Source of the DNA: Mycobacterium nebraskense
GTDB taxonomy: Bacteria > Actinomycetota > Actinomycetes > Mycobacteriales > Mycobacteriaceae
DNA: 64,000 bases
Reading direction: 5' to 3'
Assembly: GCF_002102255.1 (NCBI RefSeq)
Contig: NZ_LQPH01000151.1
Location: 62,001-126,000, forward strand
Shown: positions 37,040-45,574 of the stretch, one piece after another
How positions within the stretch are numbered: the first letter of the stretch is position 1
Layout: every line of letters starts with the position of its first letter
Notes under the pieces: model-generated
What the model was told of the DNA's origin: nothing
The model's input: the letters and a program-made list of their open reading frames with translations, nothing else
The model's database searches: none
Made by a program: the position numbers and the translations under genes

Positions 37040-37084
37040 CCTAATGACGGCGGTCGCGCCGCCCACCCGGCGCCCGGCGCGCCG

Positions 37085-37945
37085 TCAGCGCTGATAGTTG
37101 GTGGCCTGATGGCCGTTGCGCCCGGCCGGCGGCGGGCGGCGAACGGCGTCCGAACCGCGCTGCTCCCGGCGGATCGGCTCGGCCGGCCGGCGAGCAGACG
37201 CATCACCCAACAGCCCGCCCACGTCTTGCTGCGCGCGCCGGGGCGGCAACTCCGCGCGGCCGGCCGGCGCCAGCGGGCGGCTCGGCGACGCGTTGCGCGG
37301 CCCCGCGGGCGCGCCGGCCTCTTGCTGGGTTTCCTCGGGCAGCGGCGGCAGCACCCGCAACAGGTCGTTGAACTGCCGCACGGTGCGCAGCCCCTCGTCC
37401 CATTCGGTGCGGGTGCTGGTGATGGGCATGGCGACCAGCGTCCAGTTCTGCTCGTTCCACATGATCTCGGCGCAGTCCGGTGCGGTGTGCGCGAAGGTGA
37501 CCATGCGTCGGTCGCAGGCCCGCCGGGCCGCGTCCAGGTTGGTGGAGTACACCATCCGCGGACCGATCGCACCCAGCAGCCAAATGTCGCTCTCCCGTGG
37601 CTCTTTCAGGCCCTTGAGCCGCAGGTCCACCACGACGTTGGTGCCCACCTTGCGGTGCAGCGCGATCACGGTGGCGACTTCCTCGAGGTCGAAGATGTAC
37701 ACCGCCTCGCCGCGGATCTGGCCCAGCACGACGTTCTGGGCGGCGATGTCACCCACCGTCGAGACCACCCCGCGCTTCCAGCGCTTGAGGATGTCGGCCG
37801 ATTCACGCTCGTAGTCGAATCCGTGCGACCGCGCCCACGACTTGCGGCGCCTGCTGCGCCCGCGGCGCCGATCGAGATCGACGTACAGCAACACCCCCGC
37901 GCCGACGAAGCACAGCGCGGACAGCGTGAACCAGAGGGGAACCAT
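37085..37945 (-). CDS. ttfA: TtfA-like trehalose monomycolate transport factor
   Basis: A 286-residue protein with one N-terminal membrane helix (LWFTLSALCFVGAGVLLYVDL, residues 4-24), a basic stop-transfer, a conserved domain at about 40-195 and a disordered Arg/Pro-rich tail. It matches Rv0383c, known as TtfA, an essential partner of the MmpL3 transporter that exports trehalose monomycolate (established for Mycobacterium). The tail length and sequence vary among species. The start ATG places the helix at the very N-terminus. Confidence 0.85.
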   Translation of the reverse strand: MVPLWFTLSALCFVGAGVLLYVDLDRRRGRSRRRKSWARSHGFDYERESADILKRWKRGVVSTVGDIAAQNVVLGQIRGEAVYIFDLEEVATVIALHRKVGTNVVVDLRLKGLKEPRESDIWLLGAIGPRMVYSTNLDAARRACDRRMVTFAHTAPDCAEIMWNEQNWTLVAMPITSTRTEWDEGLRTVRQFNDLLRVLPPLPEETQQEAGAPAGPRNASPSRPLAPAGRAELPPRRAQQDVGGLLGDASARRPAEPIRREQRGSDAVRRPPPAGRNGHQATNYQR

Positions 37946-38153
37946 CCCACACAGGGTATCTGTAATTGCGCAGGAATACAGAAGCCGACCAGGTCACAAC
38001 CGGGCATCAGGGTCGTGACGGCGAGGCCGACGGATGACCCGGCGATGCCGGCACTTCCCGCTGACACCGATTCCGGGCCGCAGCAGTGCGAATTCGTGCG
38101 AGAATCGCCGCGTTCTGTGCACCGGCGGCTCGCATCTGGAGGAACCCGTTGCG

Positions 38154-40010
38154 ATGAAGGCGTTTCGCCGCTTGTTTTCGGTTCGCACGGCCACCGGGAA
38201 GCTGGTCTTCTCGGCACTGCTCATCGCCCTGTCATGCCTCGGCTTGTTCTGGCCTCTCGCTCAACAAAGCGCCAGCTCCAGATCCGGGACGACCGAAGCC
38301 CCGGTCGATTGGCAGTCGGAGATCAAGGACTATGCCGCGACCTATCGCGTGGCGGCTGACGGACACGTGGCGGCCACCGAGGTCCTCACCGTGCAACTGG
38401 GCGCCAACCGACACGGCATCTTCCGGTTTTTCCCCGTCGCCGACCCCACCGACCCCCACGCGCGGATGGTCCCCAGCATCAGCGACATCACCATGGACGA
38501 CCGCGCGGTACCGGTCAGCTATGAGTGGCGTGACAGCCGCCGCGTCTACGTCGCGCGGATCGGCGACCCCAACGCGACGGTGAGTCCTGGCCTGCACACC
38601 TACGCGATCAGCTACACAGTCGACGGCGGACTGGTGCGGCCGCCGACGGCGCCCGGACATTTCACCAACCACGCCGGGGTCAACTCGACCACGCCGACCG
38701 CGTCGTTCTACTACAACGTGGTCGGCTTCTGGACGATGCGGATCGGTGCCGCGCACGTGAGTATCGACCTTCCCGGTCCGTCCGGGTCGACGCAGTGCGC
38801 CGCGGACGACACGGGGGCGACGCCGTGCGCTATCACGGGCGCCGGCACCGACCACGTCACAGTGACCACCGCGGGTCTGCCGCCGCAGAACCCGGTCACC
38901 GTGCGGATAGATCTGCCGGTGCCGCTTCCGCACCGGGCGACGCTGCCGTGGACCGTGCGCTTCGACAAGACGTTCAGTCGGTCGCTTCCGGCCGCCGGCC
39001 TGGTGGCCCTGTTGTCAGTTCTTGCCGCACTGGGCGGATATCTGTGGGACCGACGATCACGCGAAGCGTCCCCCGGGACTCCGGTGCTGTACGTCCCGCC
39101 CGACGGGCTCGGACCCGCGCAGACGGCCTACATCGTCACCGAGGGCGTCGGCGACCACGCCTTGGTGGCCACGTTGCTCTATATGGCCGAGCGGCGACTG
39201 GTGCGCCTCGACCGCGCCGGCTCCACGCGCTGGACCGTTACCGGCCTTGCCACCCCCGAGCAGTGGGCGGCCGCCGACCCGGTGACCAGGGAGGTCGGCG
39301 ACGCGCTGGGCGTCACCACCGCCGGCGCGAAGTTCAGCCTCACCGGCAGCCAGACCGCCGGTTCGAAGCTGTCGAAAGCGACGGATCGACTGGTCTCCAG
39401 TTGCCGATCCTGGGCCCGCACCCAGGGACTGATGGTGACTGTCGGCGCGGAATGGGCCGGCCGGCTGCTGGTCATCGCCTGCCTGGTGCTGGCCATCGTC
39501 GGGTTCGCGGGAGCCTTCACGTGGACCATGTGGGGTCTGCCGTTCGCGGCGTTCGCGCTCGGCGGCATCGGGTTGCTCGCCAGCGGCGTCGGCACCCGCC
39601 GCACCCCGTCGGGACGACGGATGTGGTCGCGCGCGGCGGGCTTCCGGCGGCTGTTGGCGACACCATCGGCCGAGGACCGGTTCGACTACTCCGCGCACCG
39701 CGACCTGTTCGTCTCCTACATTCCGTACGCCGTGGCCTTCGGCGTCGCCGAGGCGTGGGCCGCCAAGTACCGGGCCGCAACGGGATCGGAGCCCCCGATC
39801 CCCGACTGGTACCCGGCCCCCCGTGACACCAGCCCGGCCACGCTCTACTCGTCGCCCGGCGGATTCGCCAGCTTCGATTCCGCGGTGTCGGCATCGATCA
39901 GCGCCTACAACGCCTCGCAGAGTTCCTCGTCGAGCTCGGGCGGGTCAAGCTTCAGCAGCAGCGGCGGCAGCTGGGGAGGCGGCGGTGGCGGTGGCGGGGG
40001 TACGTGGTAG
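38154..40010 (+). CDS. DUF2207-domain membrane protein with Ser/Gly-rich tail
   Basis: A 618-residue protein. A signal or anchor helix (LVFSALLIALSCLGLFWPLA) is followed by an extracytoplasmic beta domain of the DUF2207 type (residues 50-260: DYAATYRVAADGHVAATEVLTVQL, RHGIFRFFPV, YAISYTVDGG). Then come a membrane helix near 285, a cytosolic winged-helix-like region, two further helices near 440-480 and a C-terminal SSSSSGGSSFSSSGGSWGG tail ending in a Gly run. The ATG at 38154 follows a GGAGGA site. It is paired with lemA 33 bases downstream, a combination seen in many bacteria. Function unknown; a role at the envelope is inferred. Confidence 0.85.
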   Translation: MKAFRRLFSVRTATGKLVFSALLIALSCLGLFWPLAQQSASSRSGTTEAPVDWQSEIKDYAATYRVAADGHVAATEVLTVQLGANRHGIFRFFPVADPTDPHARMVPSISDITMDDRAVPVSYEWRDSRRVYVARIGDPNATVSPGLHTYAISYTVDGGLVRPPTAPGHFTNHAGVNSTTPTASFYYNVVGFWTMRIGAAHVSIDLPGPSGSTQCAADDTGATPCAITGAGTDHVTVTTAGLPPQNPVTVRIDLPVPLPHRATLPWTVRFDKTFSRSLPAAGLVALLSVLAALGGYLWDRRSREASPGTPVLYVPPDGLGPAQTAYIVTEGVGDHALVATLLYMAERRLVRLDRAGSTRWTVTGLATPEQWAAADPVTREVGDALGVTTAGAKFSLTGSQTAGSKLSKATDRLVSSCRSWARTQGLMVTVGAEWAGRLLVIACLVLAIVGFAGAFTWTMWGLPFAAFALGGIGLLASGVGTRRTPSGRRMWSRAAGFRRLLATPSAEDRFDYSAHRDLFVSYIPYAVAFGVAEAWAAKYRAATGSEPPIPDWYPAPRDTSPATLYSSPGGFASFDSAVSASISAYNASQSSSSSSGGSSFSSSGGSWGGGGGGGGGTW

Positions 40011-40043
40011 ACCGGACCGGCTTGGGCCGAAGGAGGTAGGGAT

Positions 40044-40613
40044 ATGCCAATCGGTGTCATCGTGATCATCGGCGTGATCGCGCTGGCCGGGCTGGTAATG
40101 CTCGGCGTCGTCGCGTTCAACTCGCTGCGCGGACTCGACGTGAAAGCCCAGGAGGCGCTCGGCGGTATCGACGTCCAACTGACTCGTCGTGCCGACCTGG
40201 TGCCCAACCTGGTCAACACCGTCAAGGGATACGCGGCGCACGAGAAGTCGGTCTTCGAGGACGTCACGGCCGCCCGTGCCGGCGCGGCCCAGGCGGCAGC
40301 GTCCGGCACCGTCGACGAGAAGGCTCAGGCGCAGGGGCGGCTGGACCGGGCGATCGGCAACGTGCTCGCCGTCGCCGAGAACTACCCGGACCTGAAGGCG
40401 TCGACCAACTTCGCCCAGCTGCAGGAGCAGCTGGCCGACACCGAAAATCAGTTGGCATTCGCGCGCCAGTACTACAACGACGCGACGGCCAGTTTGAACC
40501 AGCGGGTGGTCACGATCCCCTGGATGTTCTTCGCCGGCTTGGCGGGTGTGCACACGCGGCCGTTCTACCAGGCACCCGAGGGTCAGCAGGCGCCGCCGCA
40601 GGTGCAGTTCTAA
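40044..40613 (+). CDS. lemA: LemA-family membrane protein
   Basis: A 189-residue LemA protein. One N-terminal helix (GVIVIIGVIALAGLVMLGVVAFNSL) is followed by the helical-bundle domain with the family marks DVQLTRRADLVPNLVNTVKGYAAHEK, ENYPDLKASTNFAQLQEQLADTENQLAFARQYYNDA and a C-terminal FYQAPEGQQAPPQVQF. The start is fixed by an unusually strong AAGGAGGT Shine-Dalgarno sequence 6 bases before the ATG. LemA proteins are surface or periplasmic and of unclear function. It and the DUF2207 gene form a two-gene operon. Confidence 0.9.
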   Translation: MPIGVIVIIGVIALAGLVMLGVVAFNSLRGLDVKAQEALGGIDVQLTRRADLVPNLVNTVKGYAAHEKSVFEDVTAARAGAAQAAASGTVDEKAQAQGRLDRAIGNVLAVAENYPDLKASTNFAQLQEQLADTENQLAFARQYYNDATASLNQRVVTIPWMFFAGLAGVHTRPFYQAPEGQQAPPQVQF

Positions 40614-40655
40614 ACACCTGCGGCGGCGGCCCTTACCGGCGACTCAGCCCAAGTG

Positions 40656-40681
40656 GTGGTGACCCGCTTCGCGATCACCAC
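40656..40681. terminator. Weak stem-loop between lemA and clpB 3' ends
   Basis: GTGGTGA (40656-40662) pairs with TCACCAC (40675-40681) around a 12-base loop. It lies between two convergent genes and touches the clpB stop codon. There is no U-run. It may end transcription from either side. Confidence 0.35.
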
Positions 40682-43227
40682 TAGCCCAGAATCAGCGAGT
40701 CGCCATCCGGGCTGACGTTGACCGGAACGGTGTCGCCGTCGTGCACCTCGCCGGCCAGCAATTGCTTGGCCAGCTGGTCGCCGATGGCCTGCTGGACGAG
40801 CCGGCGCAACGGCCGCGCGCCGTAGACGGGGTCGAACCCGCGCTGCGCCAGCCACTGCTTGGCCGGCAGCGACACCTCCAGCGTGAGGCGACGCTGGGAC
40901 AGCCGCTTCTGCAGCTGGGCCAACTGGATGTCGACAATCTGCACCAGCTCTGCGGGCTCGAGGCCGTGGAAGACGATGACGTCGTCGAGCCGGTTGATGA
41001 ACTCCGGCTTGAACGCGGCGCGTACGGCGGCCATCACCTGCTCCTCGTTGCCGCCCGACCCGAGGTTGGACGTCAGGATCAGGATGGCGTTGCGGAAGTC
41101 GACCGTGCGGCCCTGCCCGTCGGTGAGCCGGCCCTCGTCGAGCACCTGCAACAGCACGTCGAACACGTCCGGGTGGGCCTTTTCGATCTCGTCGAACAGG
41201 ATCACCGTGTACGGACGCCGCCGCACCGCCTCGGTCAACTGTCCGCCGGACTCGTAGCCGACGTAGCCGGGCGGGGCGCCGATCATCCGAGCCACCGAGT
41301 GCTTCTCGCCGTACTCGCTCATGTCGATGCGGACCATCGCGTGTTCGTCATCGAAGAGGAACTCCGCCAAAGCCTTGGCCAGCTCCGTCTTACCGACACC
41401 GGTCGGCCCGAGGAACATGAACGCGCCCGTCGGCCGGTTGGGGTCGGCGACCCCGGCCCGGCTGCGACGCACCGCATCCGAGACCGCCTGCACCGCCTTT
41501 TTCTGCCCGATGACCCGCTTGCCGAACTCGTCTTCCATGCGCAGCAGCTTCGCGGTCTCGCCTTCGAGCATCCGCCCGGCGGGGATACCGGTCCACGCCG
41601 ACACCACGTCGGCGATGTCGTCGGGTCCCACCTCCTCCTTGAGCATCACGTTGTCACGCGCCTCGGCGTGGGGCAGCGCGGCGTCGAGTTTCTTCTCGAC
41701 CTCGGGGATGCGCCCGTACCGCAGCTCGGCGGCCTTGGCCAGGTCACCGTCGCGCTCGGCGCGCTCGGACTCGCCGCGCAGCGTGTCCAGCTGCTCCTTG
41801 AGGTCGCGGACGACGTCGATCGCGCTCTTCTCGTTCTGCCACCTGGTGGTCAGCTCGGCCAGCTTCTCCTTCTGGTCGGCCAGCTCGGAGCGCAGCTTCT
41901 CCAGCCGCTCCTTGGATGCCTCGTCCTCCTCTTTGGCCAGCGCCATCTCCTCGATCTCGAGGCGGCGCACCAGGCGCTCGACCTCGTCGATCTCGACGGG
42001 CCGCGAGTCGATCTCCATCTTCAGCCGGCTGGCGGCCTCGTCGACCAGGTCGATGGCCTTGTCCGGCAGGAAGCGGGCGGTGATGTAGCGGTCGGACAGC
42101 GTGGCCGCGGCCACCAGCGCGGAGTCGGTGATGCGCACGCCGTGATGCACCTCGTAGCGGTCCTTCAGCCCGCGCAAGATGCCGACGGTGTCCTCCACCG
42201 ACGGCTCGCCCACGAATACCTGCTGGAAGCGCCGCTCCAGCGCGGCGTCCTTCTCGATGTACCTGCGGTACTCGTCGAGCGTGGTGGCGCCGACCAGCCG
42301 CAGCTCGCCGCGGGCCAGCATCGGCTTGATCATGTTGCCGGCGTCCATCGCGCCCTCGCCGGTCGCGCCGGCGCCGACGATGGTGTGCAGCTCGTCGATG
42401 AAGGTGATGATCTGCCCGGCGGAGTTCTTGATGTCGTCGAGCACCGCCTTGAGCCGCTCCTCGAACTCGCCGCGGTACTTGGCGCCGGCCACCATCGAGC
42501 CCATGTCCAGGCTGACGACGGTCTTGTCGCGCAGGCTCTCCGGCACGTCGCCGGCCACGATGCGCTGGGCCAGGCCCTCGACGATCGCGGTCTTGCCGAC
42601 GCCGGGCTCGCCGATCAGCACCGGGTTGTTCTTGGTGCGACGGGACAGCACCTGCACGACGCGGCGGATCTCGTTGTCACGTCCGATGACCGGGTCGAGC
42701 TTGCCTTCCCGGGCACGGGCGGTCAGGTCGGTGGAGTACTTCTCCAGCGCCTGGTAGGTGGCCTCCGGCTCGGGGCTGGTCACGCGGGCGCTGCCGCGGA
42801 CCTTGACGAAGCCGTCGCGCAGGGCCTGCGGTGAGGCGCCATGGCCGGTCAACAGCTTGGCGACGTCCGAATCGCCGGTGGCGAGACCAACCAGCAAGTG
42901 CTCGGTCGAGACGTACTCGTCGTCCATCTCGGTGGCCAGTTGCTGGGCGGTGGTGATGGCGGCCAGCGATTCGCGAGACAGCTGGGGCTGCGAGTTGGCG
43001 CCGCTGGCCTGGGGCAGGCGGTCGATCAGGCGCTCCGCCTCGGTGCGAATGGTCGCGGGCTGGACGCCGACAGCCTCCAACAGCGGTCCCGCGATCCCGT
43101 CGGCCTGCGTCAGCAGGGCCATCAGCAGGTGCGCGGGGCGGATCTCGGGGTTACCGGCGGCCGAGGCCGCCTGGAGCGCCGAGGTCAGCGCCGCTTGCGT
43201 CTTGGTTGTCGGGTTGAAAGAGTCCAC
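40681..43227 (-). CDS. clpB: ATP-dependent disaggregase ClpB
   Basis: An 848-residue Hsp100 chaperone that works with DnaK, DnaJ and GrpE to dissolve aggregates. Domains in order are the Clp N repeats (1-150), AAA module 1 with Walker A GEPGVGKT near residue 205, the coiled-coil M-domain (about 400-530, rich in Glu and Lys), and AAA module 2 with Walker A GPTGVGKTE near 605 and Walker B ILFDEIEKAHPD. The start is a GTG after GGAGGC. A HAIR repeat lies upstream at 43285, so HspR control is expected. It is followed convergently by lemA. Confidence 0.96.
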   Translation of the reverse strand: MDSFNPTTKTQAALTSALQAASAAGNPEIRPAHLLMALLTQADGIAGPLLEAVGVQPATIRTEAERLIDRLPQASGANSQPQLSRESLAAITTAQQLATEMDDEYVSTEHLLVGLATGDSDVAKLLTGHGASPQALRDGFVKVRGSARVTSPEPEATYQALEKYSTDLTARAREGKLDPVIGRDNEIRRVVQVLSRRTKNNPVLIGEPGVGKTAIVEGLAQRIVAGDVPESLRDKTVVSLDMGSMVAGAKYRGEFEERLKAVLDDIKNSAGQIITFIDELHTIVGAGATGEGAMDAGNMIKPMLARGELRLVGATTLDEYRRYIEKDAALERRFQQVFVGEPSVEDTVGILRGLKDRYEVHHGVRITDSALVAAATLSDRYITARFLPDKAIDLVDEAASRLKMEIDSRPVEIDEVERLVRRLEIEEMALAKEEDEASKERLEKLRSELADQKEKLAELTTRWQNEKSAIDVVRDLKEQLDTLRGESERAERDGDLAKAAELRYGRIPEVEKKLDAALPHAEARDNVMLKEEVGPDDIADVVSAWTGIPAGRMLEGETAKLLRMEDEFGKRVIGQKKAVQAVSDAVRRSRAGVADPNRPTGAFMFLGPTGVGKTELAKALAEFLFDDEHAMVRIDMSEYGEKHSVARMIGAPPGYVGYESGGQLTEAVRRRPYTVILFDEIEKAHPDVFDVLLQVLDEGRLTDGQGRTVDFRNAILILTSNLGSGGNEEQVMAAVRAAFKPEFINRLDDVIVFHGLEPAELVQIVDIQLAQLQKRLSQRRLTLEVSLPAKQWLAQRGFDPVYGARPLRRLVQQAIGDQLAKQLLAGEVHDGDTVPVNVSPDGDSLILG

Positions 43228-43284
43228 GACGCCTCCGTTCGGGGTAGGACCAGAATGCTTGTCGCGTTGTTCAACGCCGTCAAG

Positions 43285-43305
43285 GTTGAGTGTGTTCCGC
43301 TCAAC
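43285..43305. promoter_or_regulatory. HAIR element upstream of clpB
   Basis: GTTGAG (43285-43290) and CTCAAC (43300-43305) form an inverted repeat around 9 bases, equal to the HspR-binding HAIR consensus CTTGAGT-N7-ACTCAAG with changed outer bases. It is 58 bases upstream of the clpB start. HspR is encoded in this window at 47637. Confidence 0.8.
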
Positions 43306-43351
43306 TCTAACGAGTTTTGGCCAATATGGCGTTACCGGGTACCCCGTAACA

Positions 43352-43813
43352 ATGACGCAGGTTGGGCAGCATCAGAACCGGGCCGACGCCACCCTCGCCG
43401 ACGGCACGCGCGCCGCGACGCCCCGTCGGGTTTCCGTCGCCTTCTCGCTGACCATCGTCGCCGGCGCGCTGGTGGCCCTGGCGGGGCTGTCGGGGGCCGG
43501 AGTCCACGCCGATCTGGTCGGCGGCGGCCCGTCGGCGACCGTCCCGGAGTCGGGCACGTTGCAGGTCAACGGCACCGGGACGACCAAGACCATCCCCTGC
43601 CACGGCGGCTACCTGTCGATCAGCGGGCAGACCAACACCGTCACCGTGACCGGCCACTGCACCAGCGTCAGCGTCTCGGGCCGGGGCAACCGCGTCGTGG
43701 TCGACAGCGCGGACGCGGTGAGCACATCCGGGACCGGCAACGCGGTCACCTTCCACTGGGGCTCACCCAACGTCGCCAACGCCGGAACGGCCAACACCGT
43801 CAAGCAGGGCTGA
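43352..43813 (+). CDS. Exported DUF3060 protein
   Basis: A 153-residue protein with an N-terminal hydrophobic segment (RRVSVAFSLTIVAGALVALAGLSGAGVHA, residues 25-53) that acts as signal or anchor. A beta-helix-like domain follows with NTV/NxV turns (SGQTNTVTVTGHCTSVSVSGRGNRVVVDSADAVSTSGTGNAVTF), typical of DUF3060. Two Cys (IPCHGG and GHCTSV) may form a disulfide. Function unknown. It is divergent to clpB, and its own promoter region contains the HAIR site, so heat control is possible but unproven. Confidence 0.75.
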   Translation: MTQVGQHQNRADATLADGTRAATPRRVSVAFSLTIVAGALVALAGLSGAGVHADLVGGGPSATVPESGTLQVNGTGTTKTIPCHGGYLSISGQTNTVTVTGHCTSVSVSGRGNRVVVDSADAVSTSGTGNAVTFHWGSPNVANAGTANTVKQG

Positions 43814-43818
43814 GTCCG

Positions 43819-44472
43819 TCACGCCCGATAGTCGGCCGGCAGGCCGAGCTCGGCCGCGTCCGCGGTCAGATAGCGCTGCACGCTCGGCGCGATCAGCCCC
43901 ACGACCTCGTCGGTGCGAAGGTCGGCCAGCGGGCCCACCCGCATCACGTAGCGGAACAACGCGGTGCCGACCAGGTTGGTGCCGGCCAGGTTGGCACGCA
44001 GCACGGTGTCGGGGCCCTCGCCCAGGACGCCGGAGATGGCCGCCATCACATAACCGCGCATGAAATCGCGGAAGGCCTCGTACGCGTCGGAATTCAGCAT
44101 CGCCGAGTGCAGCATGGCGACCATGGTCGGGCCGGTCTCCGGCTCTTCCCAGATCCGCAGATAGGCCCGCACCAACCGGATGCCGATGTCCTCGCGCGGG
44201 CCGTCGGTCATCGCGGCGACCAGCACGCCGGCATCCAAGACCAGCCGCATCGACTCACGGAACAGCTCGGCCTTGGAACCGAACAGGTACAGCACCATCG
44301 CGGCGTCCACATGGGCGTCATCGGCGACCTGACGCAGCGTCGTCTTCTCGTAGCCCTGGGCGGCGAAGCGCTGCTTGGCCGCGCGGAGCACCACGTCCTT
44401 CGACACCGGCTCGCCCTGGCGGCGGCCCCTGCGCTTTTGCATCCCCGATGGAGAAGTAGCAGGTCGCGGCAT
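43819..44472 (-). CDS. TetR-family transcriptional regulator
   Basis: A 217-residue repressor with the TetR helix-turn-helix at residues 25-70 (DVVLRAAKQRFAAQGYEKTTLRQVADDAHVDAAMVLYLFGSKAELF). The C-terminal domain (GIRLVRAYLRIWEEPETGPTMVAMLHSAM) is of the mycobacterial TetR_C type seen beside ABC-2 membrane proteins. The gene is divergent to a multi-pass membrane protein, and two 18-base operator-like boxes lie in the 80 bases between, so it very likely represses that gene and itself. Confidence 0.87.
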   Translation of the reverse strand: MPRPATSPSGMQKRRGRRQGEPVSKDVVLRAAKQRFAAQGYEKTTLRQVADDAHVDAAMVLYLFGSKAELFRESMRLVLDAGVLVAAMTDGPREDIGIRLVRAYLRIWEEPETGPTMVAMLHSAMLNSDAYEAFRDFMRGYVMAAISGVLGEGPDTVLRANLAGTNLVGTALFRYVMRVGPLADLRTDEVVGLIAPSVQRYLTADAAELGLPADYRA

Positions 44473-44487
44473 ACGACGACAGTATCA

Positions 44488-44558
44488 TTTCATTGATTGT
44501 TGAAAATATCGAACCGCGCCGTTACGCTCGCATCGTCATATTTCATCCACTGATGAAA
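44488..44558. promoter_or_regulatory. Two 18-bp operator boxes between the TetR gene and the membrane protein gene
   Basis: Box 1 at 44488-44505 reads TTTCATTGATTGTTGAAA and box 2 at 44541-44558 reads TTTCATCCACTGATGAAA. Both share TTTCA(T) and (A)TGAAA arms with the same total length, and they begin 53 bases apart, about five helical turns. They are AT-rich against the background. Box 2 covers the first possible start codon of the membrane protein. Confidence 0.75.
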
Positions 44559-45563
44559 AGAGTGTCGCGCATGCTCACGCAGCCACTTACCGAGCCCGGC
44601 AGACCCGCACGCCACCGCCGCCCGCTGCCTCTGTTCCGGGCGACCGGCCTCGTCGCGGCGATGACGGTGGCGGTGGCCATCATCTGCGTCGCCTCCGCGC
44701 TGCCGGCGGCGCGCTCCAAGCCACACCACATACCGATCGGCCTGGTGGGACCGGGCCTGGTGACCGGGCTGATCAACAGCCAGCTCGACACCGCCGCTCC
44801 AGGCGGCTTCGCCGTGACCAGCTACCCGAACGAGGCGGCGCTGCGGTCGGCGATCGGCAACCGCGACGACTACGGCGGCCTGGTCGTCACCCCCGACGGC
44901 CCCACCCTGCTGCTCGCGTCCGGGGCGAGCCCGACAGTGGCCCAGCTGCTGACGCAGATCGGCAACCAAGTCGCGCAACACGCCGGCGCACCGCTGCACA
45001 CCGAAGACCTGGCCCCGCTGCCGGCCAACGATCCGCGCGGCACCGGCCTGGCCGCCTCCGCGCTGCCACTCACCCTGGCCGGGATCCTGCCCGCCATCGT
45101 GCTGCTGCTGGCATTTCCGCGTCGGCCGTGGCTGAATTGCGCTGTCGCCGGCGCCTTTTCGGTTGTTGTCGCGGTGACCATCGCCATGTTGCTGCGCTAC
45201 GTGCTCGGGTCGGTCGACCAGAATTTCTGGGGCGTGACCGCCGGACTCACGCTGGGCACGCTGGCCATGGCGCTGCCGACGCTGGGGTTGGGCGCGCTGT
45301 TCGGCCGGGTGGGCCTGAGTAGCGCGGTGGCGGTGGCCATGCTGTTGGGCAACCCGCTGTCCGGCCTGATGAGCGCCCCGGAGATGCTGCCATCCGGGTG
45401 GGGCGCGCTGGGTCAACTGCTGCCGCAGGGGGCCAACGCCACACTGTTGCGTTCGACGGCGTATTTCTCCGGTGCCGGGGCGACGACCGCCAGCCTCGTG
45501 CTGTGCGGCTGGGTGGCCGCCGCGGCCGTGCTGATCGGGATTGCCGGCGCGCGGCGGGCCTAG
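44553..45563 (+). CDS. ABC-2-like multi-pass membrane protein
   Basis: A protein of 330-336 residues. One N-terminal helix (LVAAMTVAVAIICVASAL) is followed by an extracytoplasmic domain (about residues 55-165) and five C-terminal helices ending in GWVAAAAVLIGIAGARRA. This is the layout of YhgE/Pip or ABC-2 permease-like proteins, often exporters or drug-response proteins. There is no ATPase gene beside it. Starts at 44553 and 44571 are both in frame; the first lies inside an operator box. Control by the divergent TetR protein is likely. Substrate unknown. Confidence 0.72.
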   Translation: MKRVSRMLTQPLTEPGRPARHRRPLPLFRATGLVAAMTVAVAIICVASALPAARSKPHHIPIGLVGPGLVTGLINSQLDTAAPGGFAVTSYPNEAALRSAIGNRDDYGGLVVTPDGPTLLLASGASPTVAQLLTQIGNQVAQHAGAPLHTEDLAPLPANDPRGTGLAASALPLTLAGILPAIVLLLAFPRRPWLNCAVAGAFSVVVAVTIAMLLRYVLGSVDQNFWGVTAGLTLGTLAMALPTLGLGALFGRVGLSSAVAVAMLLGNPLSGLMSAPEMLPSGWGALGQLLPQGANATLLRSTAYFSGAGATTASLVLCGWVAAAAVLIGIAGARRA

Positions 45564-45574
45564 AATCGGGCCCC

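Noticed and set aside
36182..38359. 725-codon plus-strand frame through pyrE, SDR and ttfA
   Set aside because: All three minus-strand genes have family motifs; the long frame results from GC bias.
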